This document shows positions 56,301-64,000 of a stretch of DNA of 64,000 bases, piece after piece. The stretch is from Ophiostoma sp. CBS 140.51 (lineage: Eukaryota > Ascomycota > Sordariomycetes > Ophiostomatales > Ophiostomataceae), in contig JANSLP010000068.1 in NCBI GenBank assembly GCA_029298735.1, forward strand, positions 62,001 to 126,000, given 5' to 3'. Each line of letters opens with the position of its first letter. Within the stretch, counting starts at the first letter, position 1. The notes below the pieces were generated by a model. That model did not search any database and was not told where the DNA came from. It saw nothing but the letters and a program-made list of their open reading frames with translations. A program made the position numbers and the translations under genes.

Positions 56301-59300
56301 ACTTTGGCGAGATTGTTGAGATTCTTCTCGCGGAGCACAAGCCACCAGGCGGCATGGAAGAAGATGCGGCCATGGATGCGGCTTTGGAGATTGCAGCAAT
56401 GCACAACTGCTCTGCAGTCTACAAGCCAGTGCTGAGCTGGATGGACAAGTACACAGACGCGCGGCCAAAGGCATACCACGCGGAACTGCTAAGCCATGTG
56501 GCATGCCACGCTGCCATGCTCGGCTATCTGGACCTGCTCAAATTTGTGGTGCAATCACACGGAGCCCAGGTCAACGTGCCTATCCTCGGGGTGGTGAAGC
56601 CACTTCAACAGGCTGTGTATTACGGCAATGTCGGCTGCGCCAAGTTTTTGGTGCAGGAGGCTGGTGCAATCATATACAACACGAAACCTGTCCCGGAGGA
56701 CGATGGATCGCACGACACGGCGAGCATGAGCTCTGAAGAAGGCAAAGAAGACGAGAACCCCCTAATTATCGCCGCAGAACAAGGCTTCAAAGAAATTCTC
56801 ACGATTCTGCTTGACCAGACCGCTGTTCGGATCAAGGGCCATACGAACGGCGAGAGCACGGTCTCATGCGACGACGCAAGCGACGACGCAAGCGATACTG
56901 GCAATGCTGGAGATGCTGGAGACACGGAAGGCGCAAAAGACTCGAGGAAGAAATGTCTTGTCCCTTGGTCTTTTATCGAAGATGCTTTGGTGGCTGCCTG
57001 CAAACAATCGGATGCCGAGACCGTCAAGCACATTTTGGAGCACCCAACGGTCAAGGCCGTGCCGAAATCCCGCCGCCCTGTCAACGGCGAGCTTTTGAGC
57101 TCTGCTATCCGCGCACAACTGAAGCCCGGCCCTGACTCTCTCGCGATGCTCATTCTCAAGGCATCAAAGCCAGCTGAAAGCAGAGACGATCTTGTTCATC
57201 CATTTGTGCGTGCAGCCGAATTTGGCCAACTTGAATTCGTCAGGTATTGCCTGGAGCTCAACGACCCGAATGCGGCAATGGCCTTTGTGAATGGCAGTGA
57301 CGAGGGAGACAAGATGGCGCTGCACTGCGCTGCCAACCAGGGCCACATTGACATCGTGAGGTGTCTTCTTGAGAAAAACGCGGACCCTAATGTGTCTGAC
57401 GGGTCCGGCTCAACGCCCCTAGCACTCGCGGCCGTTTCCGGGCATGCTGAGACCGTGCATCTACTCCTCGAAAATGGGGCAGACGTATCGTGGGTTGGAC
57501 CAACAACAATTGGCATTCTGGCCTCGGCGACCATGTCCCGGGCCTGCGAGTTGGATGTCAGTGTGATCCGCCTTCTCCTCAAGTACGGCGCGTCAGTGAA
57601 CGCACTAGATAACTCCAAACACACGGCACTCCACTGGGCAGCACAACGAGGTTACATCAACATCTTGGAAGTGCTGCTTACCCAGGACGGTATCGATGTC
57701 ACAATGACGGGCGACCGCGATATGAATGCACTGCATAGCGCTGCACAGAGCACTGCACGCACGGCTGTGATTGCCGCCGAAATGCTGATTGAGGCTGGGA
57801 TCAGCACACAAAAAGCAGACGTCGATGGATGGCTGCCGCTGCACCTGGCGGCCTGCTGGAACGGCGTGGACCTGATGCAGTTCCTGCTAAGCAACGATAA
57901 GAGCAAGCTGAATGCACGCACCACAAATGGCGATACGGTTCTTCATGCGGCGTATAAGACGCCCGAGGTGCTGATCTGGCTGCTTGACCAGGGTTTCGAC
58001 TTGGACATGGAAAACAGTGAGGGCAGAACGGTGCTCATGCATGCTGCTAAAAACGGCGTGGACGAGTCGGTCGGCCTGCTATTGGCCTTTGGGGCCAGCA
58101 CCGACTCGCTGGACCGGTCGAACCGCAGCGCACTGCACCATGCAGTCGAGACGCGGAGCCTGACCGTGGCCAACAGGCTACTGGATGCCAACCCGGCAGT
58201 CCTTTTCCAGGTTGACTCGTCTGGCACCTCTGTCCTGTACACGGCGATCACGCGCGTCTTGATGCCGTTTGCCCTGCGTGTGTTGAACGAGCTCGAAAAG
58301 TACGCGAAAGAAAATAACATTCAGGACGACATGATCCGGATCCTCAATGCCGAGACGGCCAACACGCAGCGGTCGCCACTGGTCCTAGCTGCGCGACGGG
58401 GCGACAAGGAGGTTGTGGCAAAGATGGTGAAGCTCGGGGCCGATATTGAGAAGAGAGACTACCGTCAGCTGACGGCACTCACGTATGCCATCGAGCGAAA
58501 CGACGATACGATTGTCAGGCTGCTGCTAGAAGCGCACCTGAAGCTGAACAAGGAACGGAAGAAGATGGAGGAAGAACGCAAAGCCGCCGCTGGCCAAGAA
58601 CAGCAGTCACAGGACGACACCACCAAAGTCAAAGACATGGCCAGCGCTCCGGCCAAGACGCAGCCGGCACCCTTACAATCGGCGGCGGGGGCGGGCAATG
58701 TCGATATGGTGAAACTGGTTCTCAGCTACGGGGTGGATGTCAACGAGGAGAGCGGACAGTTCAACACGGCACTCACGGCGGCGGCGGCTAGAGGATTCAG
58801 CCGGGTGGTCAGTACTCTGCTAAACCACAGGGCTGACCCGACACTCGGCGGCGGCTCATACCCAAACGCGCTGTGCGCAGCCGTATCCTCGACGTCGGTA
58901 GCCACAATCGATTTGCTGCTGGCCAAGGACAAGTCTGCGGTGTTGGCACGCGACATCCAAGGCCGCAACGCACTGCTTGTGGCCGTGCAGTCGCGGGCAC
59001 TGGATGCGTTTGAAAGGGTTCTGGGCGTGGCGGAGAGCCTCAGCGACGGCGGCAAAGCGATGCCGTTCGGTACGGCCCTTGACCCGGACAAGCAGGGCCG
59101 GCGGCTGCTTCACTTTGCGGCCAGCTCGGGCGACGTGGACGTACTGCGGTACTTTTTGGAACACCCACGGCTTCAGCTTAAGAACGACATCGACATCCCC
59201 GACAACGACGGCTGGACACCGCTGCACTGGGCGTGTCGGCTGGAGGAGGGTGCCGAGGTGGTGGAGCTTCTGCTGGCGTGCGGGTCAGACCCGAGCCTGG

Positions 59301-60269
59301 AGACACGGGACGGCTGGACGCCGCTCAACATTGCACAATACCACGATGCTGTCGGGACGCTTCCTGCCATCAATGTGGCCCTGCACGAACGCGCTCATAC
59401 TATTGTGGAGAGGGAGAGAGGTATCACTCGGAGAATCAGATACAGAGACGAGGACGAAGAAGGAGACGGAGGCATTGAAAGAGACATAGTGATAGTGAGA
59501 GACAGAGACAGCTCACGAGAAAGGTACGCACGAGAAAGAAATAGCTCACGGGAAAGAGCCAATAGAAGGGAGACAGAGCGGCTTGGAGCACAAGTCATAA
59601 AAGGGATCGAACAAGAAGAAAGAGAAAGAGCCAGAGAAACGGCCAGAAACAACGACGGCACAGGAGAAGCATTCGAGATTCGGGTAGTCGACACAAGATC
59701 GCCCATACAGGAACAAGCACAGTCACGGGAACGGGTACGGGCAGACATCCCGGTACAGCGCGAACGACCTGGCTTGATAGAAGAAGATGTGAGCCGCATA
59801 CGGGAACGGCCACGGGAACGGGAACGGACAGTCGAGATTGTGATGGTACCCGAGAAAGAGAAGCCATTGGCTCCCGGCTTCTCACACTGGGGCGTCAGCT
59901 GCGACGGATGCTACCTTATAGTGAGTTTACAGACATCTTCTATGCTGTTTTATGCCTCTCGATGACCGCCTACTAACATACTTTCCCTAGCCAATCATCG
60001 GTGCTTGCTACAAGTGCGAGGACTGTGAAGACTACGACCTCTGCTTCAAGTGCCACTGGAGCGCCAAGTCTACACACTATGCGGGTCACAAATGGAAACT
60101 GCGCGATGGCACAGAAGATCCAGGCGACAGTCGACGTCCACCGTATGGCGCGCGCGAGGTGAACCGAGTCCGATCGAGAGTTCGCTCGCGAGAGTCGGCC
60201 ATAAGCTCAGTGGTGAGAATGGAGAGGATGGACACCATGTATCATCAGATTGCCCGGAGGAAAGACTAG
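53347..60269 (+). CDS. NLR-like giant: alpha/beta-hydrolase, degenerate NACHT-like core, ankyrin array, ZZ finger (2129 aa)
   Basis: Eight exons: 53347-53447, 53536-53782, 53885-53938, 54012-54074, 54167-54400, 54465-54603, 54648-59920 and 59991-60269. The first ~230 residues form a SesB-like alpha/beta-hydrolase (VVAVSGLASNP, IFFGTPHRALDEGSWEDL) whose nucleophile elbow reads VAHDLGG, with Asp126 where lipases have Ser. Residues ~350-700 follow fungal NACHT layout (SLWGSLVYQLLSHQPELYP, IYILIENLPLQDS, a winged-helix-like PFTQEELRSGV), but the P-loop position reads LLGVGEGMLDAK without the GKS/T Lys. Ankyrin repeats run from about 790 to 1860 (for example TALHWAAQRGYINILEVLL). A Glu/Arg-rich linker precedes a ZZ zinc finger (VSCDGC, YKCEDC, DLCFKC, then paired His). 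Likely an intracellular sensor of the fungal STAND type. Confidence 0.88.
59400..59865 (+). repeat. Arg/Glu-rich low-complexity coding segment
   Basis: Inside the NLR-like gene, about 155 codons are dominated by Arg and Glu with RE/RD/ER dipeptides and agag/ggga-rich DNA. It joins the last ankyrin unit to the ZZ finger and is likely disordered or a single charged helix. The bias is at protein and DNA level, so length change by slippage is plausible. Confidence 0.7.
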
Positions 60270-60478
60270 ACAAGACGAGAGTGAGATGTGAGAAGGGACA
60301 ACAGGATCAAACAACAAGATCAAATGATAATATTTCATAAAACGCCAGCCGAGAGTTGCCCTAAACAGATAAATACGACAAGAAAAACGGCAACAAAAAC
60401 AACATGATGAACCGAATGAAACCGACAATGCTTTTTCTAACCACCAAAACCCAAGCCCAAGCCATGCGAATCACCCAT

Positions 60479-61732
60479 TTACCGTCCTCCCAACCCTGCA
60501 GCGATCTTGTCGCCACGATCACCGCCCAGATACACGTCGTCCTCGCCGCGATCGGACGAGTGACGGGCCACATCAAGAGCTTCCCGGTACGCCTTCATGA
60601 CAGAGACCTCGTCGATGGGCAGACGGTGCTCGACCAGCAGACCGACAACACTCCGTAAACGGGCAATTTCACGCATGGTCTCACGGCTGACTGGGTCGTT
60701 CTGGCTTGAGTAGATGGCAGCGCTGACGGCCTCCTCAATGTTGTTGATGCCCACAGCAGCAGCGGGTCCTGGTGAAGCACCGGCCGCCGCGGCAGCAGCA
60801 GCAGACTGATGTGTGGCATGCGGCTCGACATGTGCGCCGATAAAGACGTAGCCATTGACACCCAGGATGACGTCGATCTTACCAGCGCCCGTACCATAGG
60901 CAGCAGCATGCCGATTTCCACCGCCACCTGCAGCATCGTCGTTGCCGTGCATCGCAGCATCCTCGCCGTGCTCCTCGTCGTCATCGTCGCCACTGACCGT
61001 CCAGACTTGTCTTCGCGCGCGCACAACACCAGCGCCTGCACCCGCACCACCGCCCGTCACTGCAAAGAAGACGCCGTTGCGCAGCTTGCCGTAGCGCAAC
61101 GAGCGCGTGTGCAGCACGGCCACGCCGTCACCGAAAATCTGCTGCACCTCGGCCACCAACAAATCACCTTCCGCGAAAAACGAGCGGATCTGCAGCTCGT
61201 CCGTCTCGGTACGCTTGCGCAGGACACCGCCCGGCAGGTTAATGGCCGACAGCGGCAGCGCTGCCAGCTGCGAGGCGCCGACATCAACGCGCCAGCGACG
61301 GGCCTGGACCTCGACGATGCGGCCCACAACCAGATCGCCGACTTCGGGTGCATAGCGGGCGCGCAGTGGGCGCACAGACAACAGACGGTTAGTACGCACG
61401 ACCGTGCCCGCCAGTGCCGAAACAATGCCGCCCGATGACCCACGCGTGTCGGCATACGTGCCGTGGCCGCGCATCCACTGCGGATCGTCTGTAATGACTT
61501 CACCAGGTGTCACAATCTCGTAGTTGCCGCCGGCGGTGTCGTCGTCGTCGTCGTTGTCGCCACCATCTTGGCCACCTTCATTCATCACAACGCCGCCCGA
61601 GTCTTCCGAGTCGTCATCGCTGTCGTTTGCACCGGCCGTCGCTGACCAACCGCCCGCTCTCGCCTTGGACGCCGGCGTCGACTGGAACCGGCGAGATGCC
61701 GCCTGCAACGGCGGCAGAATCGTAATGGGCAT
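60479..61732 (-). CDS. rrp4: Exosome subunit RRP4 (417 aa)
   Basis: A single exon. The frame is open further upstream, but the ATG at 61732 (MPITILPPLQAASRR) fits the family start, so I use it. After an Asp/Gly-rich spacer come the Rrp4 N-terminal beta domain and S1 region: NYEIVTPGEVITDDPQWMRG, then RYAPEVGDLVVGRIVEV, RWRVDVGASQLAALPLSAIN and HTRSLRYGKLRNGVF. A KH domain follows (KIDVILGVNGYVFIGAHV). Rrp4 is a cap subunit of the RNA exosome, with no catalysis of its own. This copy has an acidic/Gly-rich insertion of about 55 residues between S1 and KH and an Ala-rich insertion later, making it longer than yeast or human Rrp4. It faces the NLR-like gene tail to tail across 209 bp. Confidence 0.93.
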   Translation of the reverse strand: MPITILPPLQAASRRFQSTPASKARAGGWSATAGANDSDDDSEDSGGVVMNEGGQDGGDNDDDDDTAGGNYEIVTPGEVITDDPQWMRGHGTYADTRGSSGGIVSALAGTVVRTNRLLSVRPLRARYAPEVGDLVVGRIVEVQARRWRVDVGASQLAALPLSAINLPGGVLRKRTETDELQIRSFFAEGDLLVAEVQQIFGDGVAVLHTRSLRYGKLRNGVFFAVTGGGAGAGAGVVRARRQVWTVSGDDDDEEHGEDAAMHGNDDAAGGGGNRHAAAYGTGAGKIDVILGVNGYVFIGAHVEPHATHQSAAAAAAAGASPGPAAAVGINNIEEAVSAAIYSSQNDPVSRETMREIARLRSVVGLLVEHRLPIDEVSVMKAYREALDVARHSSDRGEDDVYLGGDRGDKIAAGLGGR

Positions 61733-62259
61733 GTGTGGTGGGTGGGTATGTATAATGAGCGAGTATGATTTTCGAGTGATGCGCTTTTTCGTCAATTGCT
61801 GGTATTGTTTGTCGTCGGTTGATTGTGAGGTTGATGTCTCATTTACTTTCATAACAGTCGTTAAACTCACTGAGATAACTTTTTTGAGAATGTTGAACAA
61901 AACAGTGGGGTCAATTCGGTATCGATATGCACCGTGTTGGTATACTGTGTATGCACTGTATTGTACTGTACAGCATACAACTTACACCAAGACATCAACA
62001 CTCCCCTTAATCCCACAAGTAGACTAAATTAAATATTAAATACAATTGGTTATTCTTCTTGGGTGTTCATATCTCATTATCTTCGAAATCTGATTTTCTT
62101 GCTATCAATTGTTGTTGTTTTGTGTGTGTTGAGGTTTGTCTACTCCACGAGTATTGCCAACACTCTCCTTCATGTAGATTATTTGCCTTCTTTAGTCCAT
62201 AACTTCATAAATACATAAAAGAGTGCCAGATCTGCCATATCTATAAGTTATTGACTGTT
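61733..62259. other. Intergenic region between RRP4 and a transcription factor
   Basis: 527 bp, noticeably A/T-rich between about 61900 and 62250. It must contain the RRP4 promoter and the 3' UTR of the transcription-factor gene. No other feature seen. Confidence 0.5.
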
Positions 62260-64000
62260 TCAACACAGAGACGTAGAATGAGAGCTTTGATGGTCATCCA
62301 ACTGCAGCATCAAAGGCAGTGTCCACTGCTCCATCTGATCCTGGTTGAACTGATTCAACTGCTCCAAATCCAGCTGGTCGGGAGACGGCATGAGGTCTGA
62401 TAAGGCAGCAAATGCATCGCCGTCCCCCGAGGCTGTGTTTGCATCGATTATCGCTCTTGCCTGCCAATCCTCCACATCGGCAGCCTCGTTTACTCCGCCA
62501 CCATGGTGAGCGCTGCTGTGGACACTCTGCTGCAAGACCTCGCCGGCCACGTCTCTCAACAACCGCAGCGCATTGTGTGCCAGAGCCCATGTACGGCCAA
62601 GAGTCTTGAGCACGCCAATGGCCAAAATAACACTGTCGCGAAACTGCCAGCGCAGTACGGGCCGCGAGGCACAAGCAGCGAGCTGGACAGTAGCGCCCAA
62701 CAACAAGCCGCAAATGAAAAAGGGCGTGTGCTCTTGGACGACGGGTGAACACAAAGAAGCCAGACTTGTGAGACGCGTCGACGCCCTAGTAGCTTTGGCC
62801 GCATGGAGGTGTGAAATGGCACTCGGGCTCATGCCGACACCATCCGCCTGGCCACAAGAAATGCGTGCAGCCGCCGGTAGAGTCACGACGAGGTCGCTGC
62901 GGGGGCAGTGCAGGACGAGCGTGGCGTAGTGGATGAGCATATGCGCCTGGAACAACATATCATCGCGGACAGCGCCATCACGGCGGACGACATAGACTTT
63001 TGTCGGGTGCAAATGGTGCATCCATCCGGCGAGGGCGCTGTCGACGCCTGCATACGTGTCGGATGTGCCCTCGACAACGTGGGCCATGCGGGTAACAGCC
63101 AGCACGCGGCCCAGGAGGCTAATGGAGCCGATGCGGTAGGCAAACGAAGAAAATGGACTGGAAGTGGTGGACTCGTCATCGTCGTCGTGGTTGGAAAAGA
63201 GGCGGTTGTCAAAATCCTCAAGGGAAGGTGCGACGGGCGGTAGATGCGCACTTTCCCCCGTCTCGTATACGGCCTCTTCACAGGGAAGGAGCACATTAGC
63301 ACTCCCGCCATTCTTGACAACGGAGCCGGCACGGAAGGTGCTCTTGTGGTGCAGCGCCGCTAGGTAGCCGTCGACGACATACAACTCCCACCAGGTGCGC
63401 CGCAACGACTCTTGTTGCATGGCATTCCACGCACTCCGCCGTGCAAACTCCCGACGGTGCATGCCGAGATCGATGGCGAGCTGCAAGGCGCGCGCAATGG
63501 CCCGGTCAGATGCCGCCAGTTCGTGTCTTGCATGCAGCCCAATGGCCAGCATAATCAAAGCTTGCACCATGGCAACCGTTCGATGGCTGCTGTCGGCTAT
63601 GCTCGCATCCAAAATGCTGTGCCCAACTCGATCTCGCAAATACTCGGTGTGTCTATGCAGGTTCAGTCCCCTCCCATCACTGCTCGAGGCATAATGACTG
63701 CCGATAAACTGGACGGCCAGCTGGAGGTATCGCGGATATTGCTGGGAATGGTACAGTCGACGAGGCACCAGAAAGGGGTGGGCTCGGTGGAAATACGTGT
63801 AGTAGAGGTCGACCAGGCCGTCACTATCTCTGTCTCTGCCGTCAACTCCTGAGTTTTCGACAATATCAAGAGGTGGTAAAGGTGATTGAAAAGACATATT
63901 ATCCAGTCCAACGGCGATGGCTGAAGCTGTCGGTGTGGTCGTTGCAGTCGCCATAGCTGTTGCTGTTATCGTCGACGTGATTGTGTCGTCATTCCGCCTC
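62260..64000 (-). CDS. Fungal-specific transcription factor (partial, runs off the right edge)
   Basis: 579 codons are visible and the frame is still open at the window edge, so the start and any N-terminal Zn2Cys6 DNA-binding domain probably lie outside. Internal Met codons at 63954 and about 63993 exist but are not convincing starts. The visible part is the fungal transcription-factor middle homology region: LVDLYYTYFHRAHPFLVPR, TVAMVQALIMLAIGLHARHE, the hallmark ESLRRTWWELYVVDGYLAAL, and GMHRREFARRS. The end is acidic and Gln/Leu-rich (SPDQLDLEQLNQFNQDQ), which may be an activation region. Such proteins regulate metabolic or secondary-metabolite genes; target genes cannot be named. Identification of the family is good, completeness is not. 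Confidence 0.88.
   Translation of the reverse strand, partial: RRNDDTITSTITATAMATATTTPTASAIAVGLDNMSFQSPLPPLDIVENSGVDGRDRDSDGLVDLYYTYFHRAHPFLVPRRLYHSQQYPRYLQLAVQFIGSHYASSSDGRGLNLHRHTEYLRDRVGHSILDASIADSSHRTVAMVQALIMLAIGLHARHELAASDRAIARALQLAIDLGMHRREFARRSAWNAMQQESLRRTWWELYVVDGYLAALHHKSTFRAGSVVKNGGSANVLLPCEEAVYETGESAHLPPVAPSLEDFDNRLFSNHDDDDESTTSSPFSSFAYRIGSISLLGRVLAVTRMAHVVEGTSDTYAGVDSALAGWMHHLHPTKVYVVRRDGAVRDDMLFQAHMLIHYATLVLHCPRSDLVVTLPAAARISCGQADGVGMSPSAISHLHAAKATRASTRLTSLASLCSPVVQEHTPFFICGLLLGATVQLAACASRPVLRWQFRDSVILAIGVLKTLGRTWALAHNALRLLRDVAGEVLQQSVHSSAHHGGGVNEAADVEDWQARAIIDANTASGDGDAFAALSDLMPSPDQLDLEQLNQFNQDQMEQWTLPLMLQLDDHQSSHSTSLC

Noticed and set aside
61733..61900. In-frame N-terminal extension of RRP4
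   Set aside because: The extension is Lys/Ser/Thr-rich with no similarity to Rrp4, while the ATG at 61732 gives the family start.
1..64000. tRNA, rRNA, CRISPR array, transposase or long terminal repeat
   Set aside because: I looked for T-arm-like GGTTCGA boxes, regularly spaced direct repeats, reverse transcriptase or transposase motifs and paired terminal repeats in the intergenic regions and found none convincing by eye. A tRNAscan or repeat search could still find weak ones.

Overview
This window is nuclear DNA of a filamentous ascomycete (Pezizomycotina, most likely Sordariomycetes). The evidence is short 55-95 nt introns with GTANGT-type donors, CTAAC branch sites and AG acceptors; GC-rich codon use; mitochondrial ribosomal and complex I genes of fungal type; a fungal-specific transcription-factor domain; and an NLR-like ankyrin giant gene. 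A genus cannot be fixed from sequence alone. I rebuilt 22 protein genes by hand, joining exons by reading frame and family similarity. Nothing was aligned to a database.

Layout, left to right. 1-3464 is a pyrimidine-rich region with no gene I can support. It is followed by a BOI-type SH3/SAM/PH polarity scaffold (+), an unrecognised disordered protein (-), a mitochondrial PPR protein (-), the splicing factor Cwf18 (+), a ZCCHC10-like zinc-knuckle/SR protein (-) and an R3H-SUZ RNA-binding protein (+). Next come eIF3f (-) with UTP25 (+), bL17m (-) with MIC12 (+), the complex I PSST/NDUFS7 subunit (+) and the RSP5/NEDD4 ubiquitin ligase (-). These are followed by Pab2 (-), AIP1 (+), ALG13 (-) with mS35 (+), and the fatty aldehyde dehydrogenase HFD1 (+). 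Most of this half is housekeeping: splicing and mRNA handling, ribosome biogenesis, mitochondrial translation and membrane organisation, and actin or polarity control. Divergent pairs with shared 0.5-1.9 kb promoters alternate with convergent 3' ends.

The accessory part is 46.7-60.3 kb. A 470-aa beta-rich protein of unknown function (-) lies downstream of a 1095-aa cytoplasmic protein that fuses an ankyrin-like N-terminus to an intact S8 subtilase (-). Divergent from these, across about 1 kb, is a 2129-aa NLR-like protein (+): alpha/beta-hydrolase with Asp in place of the nucleophile Ser, degenerate NACHT-like core, ankyrin array, Arg/Glu-rich linker and C-terminal ZZ finger. The arrangement recalls fungal incompatibility/immunity loci in which a subtilase partners another protein, such as Podospora HET-Q1/HET-Q2. 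The functional link here is inference. RRP4 of the exosome (-) and a transcription factor running off the right edge (-) close the window.

The strongest unexpected observations are this protease/NLR-like/unknown-protein cluster and an apparent AT-AC intron in the zinc-knuckle gene, whose removal gives a canonical CCHC spacing.
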